DNA from: Cordylochernes scorpioides
Taxonomy: Eukaryota > Arthropoda > Arachnida > Pseudoscorpiones > Chernetidae
Assembly (NCBI GenBank): GCA_030710605.1
Contig: CP092879.1
Coordinates: forward strand, 48,853,946 to 48,917,945
Reading direction: 5' to 3'
Length of the DNA stretch: 64,000 nt
This document shows positions 50,901 through 61,859 of this stretch, piece after piece (position 1 is the stretch's first letter; each line of letters starts with the position of its first letter). The notes under the pieces were generated by a model, which saw nothing but the letters and a program-made list of their open reading frames with translations, made no database searches and was not told the origin of the DNA. Position numbers and translations under genes: made by a program.

Positions 50901-53900
50901 AATACAATATAATACACTGCGGCCTGTGATTGTAAAACGACACTTGAAGTTACACCGCATGAGTTTCTTTTAAACGAAAAATCAAAATTTTATTTCAAGG
51001 TGAATCCCTGGACACTTTTATTTTTCCGTTCATCATTACTCTTCATAATTCATCCTTTCATACCTCATCCAAAAAGGTTAGAAATGGTCGATATTTCACC
51101 TTGAAATAAAATTTTGATTTTTCGTTCAAAAGAAACTCATGCGGTGTAACTTCAAGTGTCGTTTTAAAATAATTTTATTGACATCTTGTCAATACATGCA
51201 AAGCGCACAGTCTTCACTATTTAAAAAATATAATATGCATTATATACACTATGTACAATGAATATGGCGTCTCTGCCAGAGCTGCAGATCAAGTATATTT
51301 AAACTATTTGTTAAAGAATGATATTTCAGTTAGATGCAAGGTTGTCCATTCTCAACTATATAAACTGATCATGTTTATGTCCAGATCGTCCCAAGACTTT
51401 AGTACCAGAATGGACATCCACAGCCAAACTGGGAGTTGACCCAATCCAAGTGAAACTTCAAGATCTTGGACTGACCTTAAATCTTACTGCTGTTGAAGAG
51501 TTGAAGCTCAGGATTTACTATGCGAACAAAACTAAGTCTAGCAATCTTGTAAGTATTTTTACTCTGTTATTAGAAAAATATTATTATTTATTTAGTCAAC
51601 GCAGAAGCATACAGAAGTCGCCAACTATACCCTTTTTAGAAACTAAATAGGATATTATAGCATACTAGACAAATAGCTGTTCTACGAAAGGATCTATAAC
51701 GACAGCCATTTCTGAATGTTCTTAAACATTTACTATATACTAAATGTGTGTGAAGATTTTTATAATTAATATATCATTATAATACAAATCAATAACGCGC
51801 CATCTATACATATAAAATGAAAGGATTTAAAAGCACGAATGTATCTTTTATACATAATACAAACTTCTACTGCCCTTACTGCGATGAGGGCTAAAGCCCT
51901 CCAATATATTTTTCATCGCAGTAAGGGCAGTAGAAATTTGTATTATGTATAAAAGAAACATTCGTGCTTTTAAATCCTTTCATTTTATATCATTATAATC
52001 ATAACCATCATTATTAGTATCATCATCAATAATATCTTCATCTATAAGTTATATATTTTTATTATAAAAGATCTTTGTTTCATATATACTTTTTTGAAAT
52101 TGCACTTGAAAGCGAACGCAATCCTAATCGGGTTAGGCCAGTAATTTTGATTCAATAAATTTTACTTTTGTTTCTCTATAGGTTTTCACTTTAATGTTTC
52201 TTTACCTGATCTTATGGCGCTGGAATGTTTTCTTAGAATGGTATGGCAGATGTGTTAAGGCTACCATATACATATACACGTATATTAAGTTGTCATATGT
52301 TTATTTGATAGAAATATATGTAAGTATTAATAAAAAATGATGTGGCAGACTTCAAGCTATATCTACAAGGATGAACTAACAGGAAATAAACTGATTTTGG
52401 GAGAGGAAGATAATAAACTCATAATGGTAAGTCTCAATATACTCTTTTTTTACATACCTAGAGAAGCATCTCTCCCTTAATTATGCTTCAAAACGATGCA
52501 TTATACTCATCACCATAGTAAAAAGACAATCTGTATACAATTCTATTTTATTTCAACACACAAAACGCGATATCCCGACTAGGGATAATTGCGTCGATTT
52601 ACATTTTTTAAAACAGAAACAGTTATAAAGATATTATGCAAGAAAAAGTAATCGAAATAAAAAGAGAAACAATAATATATATTAGGAATCTGAACCTCTC
52701 AGGTTTGAAAGAAAATCATAAATATATTTACAAAATAGTTAAATCTATGATAATTCTCTCTGCTATTTACAAATTGATATAGATATACAACATTATTTAT
52801 TGTCTGTTATCTAGCGGTGAAGAAGAGTGGGTATTCCAGCAATAGATGTCTCTAGTCCTGGAATCCGTTGCCACAATACTATGCTTATACAAGAATGTAT
52901 ACTTGTATACAGTTTGACTTTTGTCTGAATTTATTAAACAATACCATAGGTTTCTGGAGATGAGTTTCTTTTCATTTTATTAACGTAGTCTCTAGCTTTC
53001 AGGTATCTCTACCCTTCTACAGTAGAACATACATAAACGAATAAAACGCCGCCTGATACTAAACTATTACAAAAATAAATTTGTCAAAACTGTTAAGGTT
53101 TGCGCACTCTTTCTCTTGGCAGTATCCCTCAGCCTTACCACTGGTAGGGGGACAGTCAGGACTGACCAAAGGAGACCTATTTAGCCACCTCAACGAAACA
53201 AGAAACCACTATTAAAATGGGTCTTCTTACCTCTGGCAGTATCCCGCAGCCTTACCACTGGTAGGGGGACAGTCAGGACTGACCAAAGGAGACCTATTTA
53301 GCCACATCAACGAGGTGCTTACCTCTGGCAGTATCCCGCAGCCTTACCACTGGTGGGGGCACAGTTGGGACTGACCAGAAGCGTCCGGCTCACCACTGTA
53401 GGATCATTAATAACCACTATTAAAGTTTTTTACTAGGGGGATGATGTTGGATCGTTTTTGAAGACAACTCTCAGATTTATAAAATTAATTAATTAAACTT
53501 TAAACATTTTTATATATAGAGAGAGAAACGAGTTAATTACCTCGTATTTAAGGCAACAAAAGAATCATCTAATTTACATACATCGTTCTAACCAGATTCA
53601 ACTTATGCAAAACAGACGACAAAGCAAAAAATAAACAAATTAATAATAGAGGGTAAGTTCCTATTTTTTTTTTCAAGCTTTCACACTCAAAGAATATTCA
53701 ACTTCTTGCTTCAGATGAACATAATGCATCATTCTGATGTATAAATAAAGAGGGAGAGTGCCTATCTAGGTACATGAATTTAATCCTTGCGCAACTTTAT
53801 GTTGAATACTGTTTTATATACTTTAGGATACATTATATATATAATACAATATAATGTATGGGAATTCGAAACTATTATAGACGCGTATGATTATTTAAGT

Positions 53901-56900
53901 ATTAAACAATAATATCTACTGCCCTTACTGCAATGAAAAATTAATGAGAGGGCCCCTGGCTCAGTTGTAGTTGTGAACCCTACTAGCAGTGATGAACCAG
54001 GCCCTCTCATGAATTTTTCATTGCAGTAAGGGCAATAGAGAGAGGGAGAGAGACATATAATTGTTTAATTTTTCTCTCTTCTTCTTCTTTCTTATCTCCA
54101 CTCAATAATATTAAGGTATCAAGTTGTGACCCTTGATGGTGTCTGTTTGACAACCATCATGACTGGGTGAGGTAGAATGTGTCTGTCTTTGTCATCAAGA
54201 CTGGGAGCACTACTCAGTGGCAGACCGACTTAGCTCCAAAAGAAATGGCTGCCTCTGACATGAGGAACAGACACCATGTACAGCCGCTCCTAACATGGAG
54301 TACAAACGCTGCTCATCCTGTATCCCTGGATCAGGAGCCCTTACAGCCGGGCCAGCTGAGCCCAGGTTTTTTTAGTGAGCTTGTTACTGCTCCCCCTTTT
54401 TCATCCGGGCTTGGGACAGGCAAAGGCGGGGTTATTTTTAAAAGAATCATACGCATCTATAATAGTTTCGAATTCTCCTAACCGATGGCAGGATAATGTA
54501 TCATAATGTTATAAAATAAATAAAGCTTCCAGGGCTAAGTTTCTTGTTCAACCTTTTATTTTCAAACTTTCGGAATTGTCAGTCCTTCAACAGGGTTATC
54601 ATATAATGTATATCTCGTGAGCGAACGGAAGGGTGCAACCGTTATGAATGCAATCTTCAAGAATTAGTTCCAGCCAAGTGAGCAGCGACGTGCCGTAGCA
54701 TTCACCCTAGATGTCTGCCACGTTTATTTTTGTACGGTTTTTATAGATGGATGTATTTGCATATCACATTTTAACACAAGCTTAACATATTTACATACTT
54801 ATTTTGGCGAAATGAAATTATATATATTGGATATTATACAAATTATGACATAATGAATAATTGATGAATTCTATTTTATGTTCTCAATACAAATATTTTA
54901 AAATATAGGATAGACCTCATTATTTTTTCTCCTTTAATTTTAAGATATTTAAATTATTCTGATTGTCACTTTTATAATAATTTTTGCTTGCACAATTTAC
55001 CCCAACTACTTTGTATTTTTAAAATTATTTCAACTGTGATATTATAACACTATGCGGCGCTGAGTTTATATATACAAAAATGTAATGCCTTGATAAAGGT
55101 TTGGCGTTCAGCCAACCGAAATATTGGCAAAATAAATCTTTTATTAAATCCAATATATGCCTTTTTACTATCTAAAATATATATATACTTGTCGTAGCTG
55201 TCGTGGTCGTATGGAAGGGCGCGACCGTTGTGCATGTAAGCTTCGAAAAAGAACTTGTTCCACACTCGTGAGCGTGGCTCCCACGTTTATTATGTACATA
55301 TTTATAGATAGGTGAATTTGTATTTACATTTTAACATATTAATTATGGCGAAAATAAATTATATCTCTTGGGCATTATGAAAATTATGACATATATATCA
55401 TAATGTATGGTGTGTGACAGAATGGATATATTAACAAGAATATGAAGATTTACCCATCTGATGCTTCTAAAGGGCTACACATGGTTAAAGAGATCTCCCA
55501 TCCAGGTAAGCTAGCTACATACATAAGTTTATTAGAGCATATGGAAGAATTGGTGATTCGCAGATCTTCCTTATCCCGAAGAAGATCCAGAATCTGAAAC
55601 AGATGATCTCGAAATTGAACTTCTTATGCTCGTCGATTCTGTGGCGTACAAACGATATGGAAGTGACGAGTCCGTAATAAAACATCTTAAGAAAATTATT
55701 AAGGATGTAAGTATCCCATTTTTTTTATTTCGAAAATTTCCCGTATAAAAGTACTTTAGCTAATTCCATGATTATCAGCCATGATTCCAATTGGGCAGTA
55801 AACATATACCTCAGAATTCCTACCCAGACGTATTTCTAAATCCATGGCTTACTAACTGACGACTGGTGCAGTTAACTGATTGAGATTATGTTCCTCATAT
55901 ACATATGTATATAGGGTGTTCTTACTACCTCATTCTTCTTCATATATTTTGCTGATTCCTGCGCTTGTTCACTTCACTATGACACTACCCAAAGCGTCCT
56001 TTTAGAATAAGACTGACTCCTGTGCTTGTTCACTTCACTATAATACTACCCAAAGTATCCTTTTTAGAATTCGACTGCAGACTATTTTTACAACATATCG
56101 GTAATTTCATTCTATTGCTGTTTTTATATATCAAGTTATAAAACATTGTACACGCATTTTCTAGATATTGTCTAATTACCTTTTTATAAACCTTTCAGAC
56201 CAACGAGGCCTACCAGAAACTTCCGAAACCAATTCAGATCAATTTGAAAGGAGTCTACATGTATAGAGTAAGTTGATATTTCCTTATATGCATATATATC
56301 TGCTTAAAATAATATATATATATATATATATATTTAATTGAAAAGGCCTATATTGGATCACAATATAATTTGTTTTACCAATATTTCAGTTGGCATTCAG
56401 CCAACTGAAATAATGGTAAAATAAATTATATTTTGATACAATAACAATATATGCCTTTTTAATTAAAGATATATTTATGGATTGCTCTTTTTTCAATATA
56501 TATATATGTTATTTAAAAAAATATCTCTGTTGATTTTTGATTATCTTGAGGATTATGCTATGGTAATGCAGTCGTTGTTAAAATCTTGAAAATAAAAATA
56601 GTTAAAATAATGAAAATTATAAATAGATTTAATTGAGCTTATGGGATATATAAAAACATAATTTGATAAAAGTACTGCCTGGCTTAAGGCGAGTAGAACA
56701 TGGAAAACAAAATATTATTTACATAATGTACAAAAGGTTTGAGCCGGCCATCGGGAAAAAACAACAATGAGTTTTTATAAGGGAAGCGTGACCTCTGGCG
56801 GTCGATTTAACAGAGTATTTGAATCTATGAAATATAATTTTGAATAAAAAATTATTTTAATATAATATATATGAGACACACGGTCGAGTGACAAAATAAC

Positions 56901-59900
56901 ATACAATTTAGCTTTAATTCACTGGATACATTTAAATTTTATTAAAATACGTTTTTATATTAGAGTTTATTTATTTATTTCAACACACAAAACGCGACAT
57001 CCCGGCTTGGGATAATTGCGTCGATATTTTAAGGTTTGATATGTTTAAGTTTGAATGATTTAATAATATTGCTGCTTGTTTTTATACGTTTTCACGTTTT
57101 AGCAATTTTACATATGTCATATATTTTAGGTATGAGAAACAGCCATTTAAGCAAAAAAAAAACTATTATTACTATGCCAATTCATAAGAAAGGGCACGCA
57201 TAAAATAGGATAATAACACCGAAATCTTAAAAACAAAAATCGAATCATAATGGTGTAATTATTTTTTAGATACTATTACAAAACCATGTCTAATTTTGTA
57301 AAAATCCTTCAAAGATAGTGATCTAACTTTGAATATATGTCAATATTTGAAGATATATAATATATATATTTAGCTAGATACTGATATAGACTCATGGACA
57401 AAACTTAAGGAATTTGTACCTTTTAGCATTTATATCAGGATTCAGACAATAACTCTGAAAGATACACTCATGAACAAAACTTAAGGAAGTTGTACCTTTT
57501 AGCATTTATATCGGGATTCAGACAATAACTCTGAAAGATACTCATGGACAAGACTTAAGGAAGTTGTACCTTTTAGCATGTATATCGGGATTCAGACAAT
57601 AATTCTGAAAGATACTCATGAACAAAACTTAAGGAAGTTGTACCTTTTAGCATTTATATCGGGATTCAGACAATAACTCTGAAAGATACACTCATGGACA
57701 GCTTTGCGCAGAGGCGATATCGTAGCCAGTGAGAAACTTCCGAGGCGCGATTATTGCTAGTTGAAACTTTACACTCATGGACAAAACTTAAGGAAGTTGT
57801 ACCTTTTAGCATGTATATCGGGATTCAGAGAATAACTCTGAAAGATACACTCATGGACAGCTTTGTACCTTTTAGCATTTATATCGGGATTCAGAGAATA
57901 ACTCTGAAAGATACACTCATGGACAGCTTTGTACCTTTTAGCATTTATATCGGGATTCAGAGAATAATTCTAAAATGTATTTTGTATATAGTGACTTTTA
58001 TTGAAGATAAACGAGATAACTAAATATAAACAAAATATCTGTCGCCATCTGTCGGTATAAATATGAAATAATAGATGATTTTGTTATTCCAGAATTGGCC
58101 AAATGTCCATAGAAAAGCTAACCACGTACGTGTTTCGGGCTGTTAGGCCTTATCATTTGGCTAATTCTGGAAATTTTGGAACTTGGCTATTACAAGAATA
58201 AATAAAAATAAACGATTAGTTGATATTTATTCTGATAGATGGTGAAAGCTATTAGTAATTTTTAGTTGCACGATCAGGTGATGCCATTTTTCCTAATATG
58301 CATGTTCTGTTATAGGCTCTTGATGAAGAGCCAGAATACGTGTCAGAACATAGTCTGGCGCATCCAACCTATGCTGCTGAAATGATGAACCTTGACCTAG
58401 AATATGACAAAGTCGCCTCACGATATGATTCTATCATGATGTGGACTGGGTAAGTATGGATGGTCAATATCCCTGGTTTCACTTTCTTTTATTTCGATTA
58501 TCATTATTATAGAGTTTGCCTGAATGGCATTTATAGTTCTTAGAAATCAAGATAATTCGGCCAGTAATTTTTTTTTTATTATCTCGACTTTTTGACAAAA
58601 ATCTTTTGTCCATGTCAGGAACAAATAAAAATTAAAGCATTTGTGGTAAGACTTTAAAATTATTCTGACATTGCAAGGGAGTTCTCATGCGATATTTCAA
58701 ATTCTGTACATCTATATAAATAACTAGTCAAAATAATACATACAGGTTTCCGGTGATGAAGTTTCTTTTCATTTTATTATTTCATTCTCAAACTATCGGG
58801 CTTTTCCACCATTCCATAGGAGTATAAAATGAACAATAATAAATGTCCATTATTGTTCTATTTGTAAATCTGTAGAAAATTAGACAATTAAAATCATATT
58901 ATTGACATCTTGTCAATACATGCAAAGTGCACTATTTTAAAAAAAGATTATATGGATTATCATAGTACGCTATGTACAATGAATATGGCGCCTCAGCCAC
59001 CGCTGCAGAGTTTGGTGGAGAATCACCAGCGGGTCTCCAGCGACACTGTATTTCGTGATCTACGAAGAATACGTAGATCGCGTACTTCGCTGCTGAGGAG
59101 ATGGTGATGGCGTGTTCCTCGAGAACAACTGTAAATCTGTAGAGGAACAGAAATTCCCGAAAGCTTAAGAATACAATAATAAAATGAAAACAAACTCATC
59201 TCCAGAAACCATTATTCAATCCATTCATCCATATATTCATCTCCATTATTCAATTAATATCCAGAAGATTCACATCCATTATAATTTATTCATAAATTTG
59301 AGTCTGTTTCCACTTTGCACAGAGAAGATCGGGAGAAAAATAGTTCTTTTAATGCATTTAAAAAGGGAAATATATTTCAACGAATACTTTATCATTGAAT
59401 ATAAGGCAATAACATGTCATTTATATATAGGAGATAGAAACATTAAGGTACGAATGTTTCTTTTGAACATCCATGCGTTAATGTTTGTATTTCCTATTTT
59501 ATAATTTGGCGAAACAGCTGAAAGGATTCACCAATGCCAAGTATTGTTTTAATTGAATAATTCTCTAATATCTAGCATATTTTCATTCTAAAATATTCCT
59601 TAAAACTTTTTTTTTATCTTAAATTGCTTTTCTCGAATACACACAATACTTTACAATTTGATTTCATTTAACTAAATTTGCATACCAACCCTTTGTACAT
59701 ATATCAATTGTGTTGATATTTTTTCTCTTTTCTTCTAACTAACTTGCATACTAATTCTATACATATTTCAAATATATTTCTTTCTTTTCTTTGAAATTTT
59801 TTGTTCTCTGCAAGTGTCCCTAGGGGGACATAGCGCTCTAAGTCGAAATAAAGAAAGATGAGGTTTCCCTCTTAATTATTTTTTTCTCTCAAATCAGTAA

Positions 59901-60857
59901 AACCTATTTATTTGAGAAAAAATAATCATTTCTCCAGGGAAAAGTATCGTTTCAAAAGCATTTTTATTATTCTCTAGCTTTCGGGCATGGACGCCCTTCT
60001 ACAGGAGAAAACCTGGTATAATTATACCATTTATACCATGTTTTCTCTTGTAGAAGGACGTCCGTACCCGAAAGCTAGAGAATAATAAAAATGCTTTTGA
60101 AACGATACTTTTCCCTGGAATTTATTTATTTATTAATCAACCAGGCGCGATATTGAAATATTTGTGCCCATTATAAACAAACAAAACAACAAACAAATTA
60201 GAACTTAGAATTAAATATTTACAAATTTACATTAATCGACAGAATTCATAAAATTTATATAGATAAAGTGGCAGATGTAAGAGAGTTAAAGGATTTAGAT
60301 CAGGAAGATTAAAAACTGTTGATAAAGTTTCAATTTCTAAAAATAAACAAAATTATATTTAAGAAAGTTAAACGCGAAAGTGTATTCATTGAAATATATG
60401 CTTTGAAAGTAATTTTTTAAATTTATTTTTGGGAACAATATTTCCCACATACACACAAAAGAAAAATATATCTAAATAAAAAGGCATATATTAGATCAAA
60501 ATATAATTTATTTAACCAATATTGACTGAACGCCAACCTTTTTCAAGGTATTATAACACATTGAAAAAGGTTGGCATTCAGCTAACTGAAATATTGGTAA
60601 AATAAATATTTTGATCCAATATATGCCTTTTCAATTAAAGATTTATTCATGGATTGCTCTATTTTCAAAAAGAAAAAGATATATTTATAATATCAAATTG
60701 GCATTTTCGCCATTTTTTAGAAGATTTAAAGGAGATTGCATATAGCCAGTCTATCTACAATATAAAAGTTATATTTTTGTATATAATCTTTTTCAAATAA
60801 TAAATTTGTAACTATATATTTATTTCAGGAGAAAAATGGATTATGGACATACATTGG
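47858..60857 (+). CDS. Secreted M12B (reprolysin-type) metalloprotease gene, 3' end outside window
   Basis: Gene-level entry; eight exons below give 251 codons in one frame with matching phases. Signal peptide about 18 residues; propeptide to about residue 130 with the M12B propeptide layout; then an acidic linker and the first strand, helix and second strand of the reprolysin fold. No cysteine occurs in the visible part, so there is no classical cysteine switch. The zinc-binding helix must be to the right of 64000. Small secreted M12B enzymes without disintegrin domains are known from scorpion venom and tick saliva; a venom role here is inference. It is divergently oriented to the ADAM gene. 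Confidence 0.82.
48260..48480 (+). mobile_element. Family E copy with decayed hammerhead
   Basis: CACCACGCTGATGAGGG and the stem are kept, but GAAAC has become GACAC and the GTA site TTA. No longer a credible ribozyme. Confidence 0.7.
48573..48812. mobile_element. Long hairpin element (family H)
   Basis: Arms of about 110 bp, nearly perfect: 'ccaatatttcggctggccga', 'acgccaacctttatcgaggc' and their complement, loop around 48690. Relatives at 47285, 55060, 56330, 60480 and 61108-61445. Confidence 0.85.
49317..49660 (-). mobile_element. 5'-truncated LINE, ORF2 end and 3' UTR
   Basis: Minus strand encodes SCFCGIEDQTSRHLLIDCPA then FQDYRMKNELVVCEL and a stop: the CxC...H...C zinc-finger end of a LINE reverse transcriptase. 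The 3' UTR contains the 'tatcccgcaagggata' inverted word. Confidence 0.75.
49661..50930. other. Intron 1 of the metalloprotease gene, repeat-rich
   Basis: 49960-50045 carries a minus-strand hammerhead-like motif CTGTTGA, A, GGA...TCC, GAAAGC (family G). 50228-50440 is a Tc1-type MITE. 50785-50830 is a short hairpin with GAGTTTATTTT arms. The rest is unrecognised. Confidence 0.5.
50930..51172. repeat. Long hairpin, about 75-bp arms
   Basis: Arms 'gacacttgaagttacaccgc', 'atgagtttcttttaaacgaa' and complement are almost perfect; the roughly 100-bp loop is unrelated sequence. Confidence 0.85.
51403..51548 (+). CDS. Metalloprotease exon 2: propeptide
   Basis: 146 nt from the acceptor GACTTTAG; an alternative acceptor TATGTCCAG 18 nt upstream (exon from 51385) is also in frame and has the better pyrimidine tract. 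Encodes a V..V.L.DL.L.L.L propeptide strand pattern. Donor GTAAGT, phase 0. Confidence 0.8.
51549..52348. other. Intron 2 with one long hairpin
   Basis: 51815-51990: arms 'atgaaaggatttaaaagcac', 'ttctactgcccttactgcga' and complement with a short loop (51888-51905). No coding signal. Confidence 0.6.
52349..52426 (+). CDS. Metalloprotease exon 3: propeptide
   Basis: 78 nt, phase 0 at both ends, acceptor GATGTGGCAG and donor GTAAGT. Encodes 26 residues including YKDELTGNKLIL, consistent with the middle of an M12B propeptide. Confidence 0.8.
52427..53100. mobile_element. Intron 3 proximal part with a LINE 3' end (minus)
   Basis: 52555-52900 is a diverged relative of the LINE tail at 49317 ('gcgatatcccgactagggat'; minus strand RHLLLEYPLF). 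52945-53020 is a fragment with 'aggtttctggagatgagttt' also seen at 50789, 58745 and 59190. Confidence 0.55.
53105..53400. repeat. Tandem repeat, 3 copies of about 102-117 bp
   Basis: 'ggcagtatccc.cagccttac' recurs at about 53118, 53235 and 53337, each followed by 'gggacagtcaggactgacca' or a variant. Confidence 0.85.
53900..54045. repeat. Hairpin of the TACTGCCCTTACTGCAATGA family
   Basis: Arms 'atctactgcccttactgcaa' and 'ttgcagtaagggcaatagag' with 'gagggcc' inside; same family as 1590, 12170 and 51850. Confidence 0.75.
54066..54437 (-). mobile_element. Family C LINE tail, minus strand
   Basis: Full copy with the (GAA) tail at the left (54066-54100). An open frame across it (54179-54481) is incidental. 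Confidence 0.75.
54515..55420. other. Intron 3 distal part: two LTR-like copies and hairpins
   Basis: 54520-54605 is a family G copy (minus motif CTGTTGA...GAAAG). 54610-54850 and 55190-55400 are two diverged copies of one sequence ('ttaacata', 'ttatggcgaaa', 'cacgtttat'); on the minus strand each has a TATAAA-like word followed by AATAAACGTGG, so they may be fragments of one LTR. 55060-55175 is a family H half. Confidence 0.45.
55421..55505 (+). CDS. Metalloprotease exon 4: propeptide
   Basis: 85 nt, acceptor TGTGTGACAG and donor GTAAGC. Encodes NGYINKNMKIYP, matching the 'NG.I.....I.P' propeptide motif of M12B proteins. A 58-nt intron follows. Confidence 0.82.
55564..55706 (+). CDS. Metalloprotease exon 5: linker and start of catalytic domain
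   Basis: 143 nt, acceptor GATTCGCAG and donor GTAAGT. An acidic linker is followed by IELLMLVDSVAYKRY, the first strand of the reprolysin fold, and a helix. Ends phase 0. Confidence 0.88.
55707..56198. other. Intron 5, nothing recognised
   Basis: A local duplication ('cttgttcacttcacta' at 55964 and 56024) is the only structure seen. Confidence 0.45.
56199..56267 (+). CDS. Metalloprotease exon 6: catalytic domain
   Basis: 69 nt, phase 0 at both ends, acceptor AACCTTTCAG and donor GTAAGT. Encodes the end of the helix and the second strand (INLKGVYMYR). Confidence 0.85.
56268..58315. other. Intron 6: family H, LINE tail, Tc1-type tandem copies, family E
   Basis: 56330-56475 family H hairpin; 56960-57030 LINE 3' end ('cgacatcccggcttgggata'); 57385-58020 six or so tandem or partial Tc1-type MITE ends; 58035-58300 family E copy whose minus-strand motif keeps AACAGCCCGAAACACGTACG but has lost CTGATGA. 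Confidence 0.65.
58316..58449 (+). CDS. Metalloprotease exon 7: catalytic domain
   Basis: 134 nt, acceptor TCTGTTATAG and donor GTAAGT. Contains an acidic loop, a helix, then YDSIMMWTG, the third strand (equivalent of 'D.A...TG' in M12B enzymes). Confidence 0.87.
58450..59925. other. Intron 7, repeat fragments
   Basis: Fragments of hairpin families at 58560-58680, 58735-58860 and 59150-59215. A short GC-rich stretch (58980-59110) is not supported as coding. The remainder is AT-rich. Confidence 0.45.
59928..60118. mobile_element. Near-perfect 190-bp hairpin (family F)
   Basis: Arms of about 85 bp: 'ccagggaaaagtatcgtttc', 'aaaagcatttttattattct', 'ctagctttcgggcatggacg' and complement, with a short AT loop near 60025. 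Each arm holds a hammerhead-like motif (see 59971-60010). Confidence 0.9.
59971..60010 (-). ncRNA. Hammerhead-like motif with variant core
   Basis: Minus strand: helix I TTCTC/GAGAA (5 bp), core CTGTAGA, A, helix II GGGC/GCCC with a 6-nt loop, GAAA, single G-C pair, TA then the second helix I strand. Everything fits a minimal type I hammerhead except U instead of A at position 6 and one extra A before helix II. Whether such a variant cleaves is unknown. Confidence 0.45.
60119..60470. mobile_element. Possible LINE 3' end
   Basis: 'tttatttatttattaatcaa' followed by 'caggcgcgatattgaaatat' resembles the LINE tails at 52555 and 56980 but is diverged. Confidence 0.4.
60475..60650. mobile_element. 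Family H hairpin
   Basis: 'aaaaggcatatattagatca' and complement around 'gaacgccaacctttttcaag'. Same family as 48573. Confidence 0.75.
60829..60857 (+). CDS. Metalloprotease exon 8: catalytic domain, 29 nt
   Basis: Tiny exon between acceptor TATTTCAG and donor GTAAGTC, encoding RKMDYGHTL with phases 1 and 1 that fit exon 7. Its size makes it the least certain exon, but frame and both splice sites agree. Confidence 0.7.
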
Positions 60858-61104
60858 GTAAGTCTTTTAAAAACAACTCTATATTAAAAACTCTTTATGA
60901 AAATGGTATTCAAAAAATCAATTTTTGAGATTTATATTCGCTTTATCTGGCTATATATTGATTCTAATGCACTCTGGTAGACAAAAAGACTGAGAAAATA
61001 CAATAAAATGATTGAATTTTGTTTAAATACCGAAATTATACTGATTATAAATTGAATTTTGCATATTAAAAATCGAGCTAATAATATGAGAAAAAAAACA
61101 AAAG

Positions 61105-61460
61105 AATTTTTAATTAAAAAGGCATATATTGGATCAAAATATCATTTATTTTACCAATATTTCAGTTGGCTGAACGCCAACCTTTATCAAGATATTATAA
61201 TATATTAATATGTTTTGAAAATAGAGCAATCCATAGATAAATCTTTAATTAAAAAGGCATATATTGGATCAAAATATCATTTAAAAATGATATTTTGATC
61301 CAATATATGCCTTTTTAATTAAATATTAATATGTGTTGTTGACACACATTAAATATGTTTTAACACCTTAATAAAGGTTGGCGTTCAGCCAACTGATATA
61401 TTGGTAAAATAAATGATATTTTGATCCAATATATGCCTTTTTAATTAAATATTTATTTAT
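61105..61460. mobile_element. Two family H hairpins, one inside the other's arms
   Basis: The word 'aaaaggcatatattggatca' occurs four times in alternating orientation (61118, 61253, 61285 inverted, 61415 inverted), with 'gaacgccaacctttatcaag' on the left and its complement on the right. Confidence 0.75.
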
Positions 61461-61591
61461 AGATTGCTCTATTTTCAAAATACAAAAGAGTTTAAACTAT
61501 ATAAACTATCTTTTAATCTTATTACGATGGGTTTGGTTCAAATCATGATATGAAGTTAGGTATAACACATTTTTGAGGAAATTTGATATAC

Positions 61592-61855
61592 ACCAATACC
61601 TCGCTTTGCGTCGTTTCGTTTTGCGTTTTTTTTTTTTCGAAGTTGCGTCGCTGTTTAATTTTTACTGATTTTAACCTTGCGTCGTTATATTTTCGAAGTT
61701 GCGTTGTTTTGGATTCGAGTCTTTAATTTTTTTTCCTAAAATATGGCAACACCTTTGTTTTTGATTGCGCCTTCACATATTTTCACTTTGCGTCGTTTCA
61801 ATTTGCGTGCGTCGTGTTTTTTTGGAACGTAACCCCGACGCAAAGCGAGGTATGG
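61592..61855. mobile_element. MITE with ATACCTCGCTTTGCGTCG ends
   Basis: Inverted ends ATACCTCGCTTTGCGTCG at 61592 and 61838-61855; the word 'ttgcgtcgtt' is repeated inside, giving strong self-complementarity. Superfamily not determined. Confidence 0.75.
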
Positions 61856-61859
61856 GTGT

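Noticed and set aside
54179-54481. 100-codon plus-strand open frame
   Set aside because: Lies wholly in a family C repeat copy and is not conserved in the other copies.
57754-58023. Open frame with repeated PFSIYIGIQRI units
   Set aside because: Translation of tandem Tc1-type MITE ends, not a gene.
58910-59107. 65-codon plus-strand frame with a GC-rich end as a possible extra exon of the metalloprotease gene
   Set aside because: No flanking splice sites in a phase compatible with exons 7 and 8, which already join in frame.
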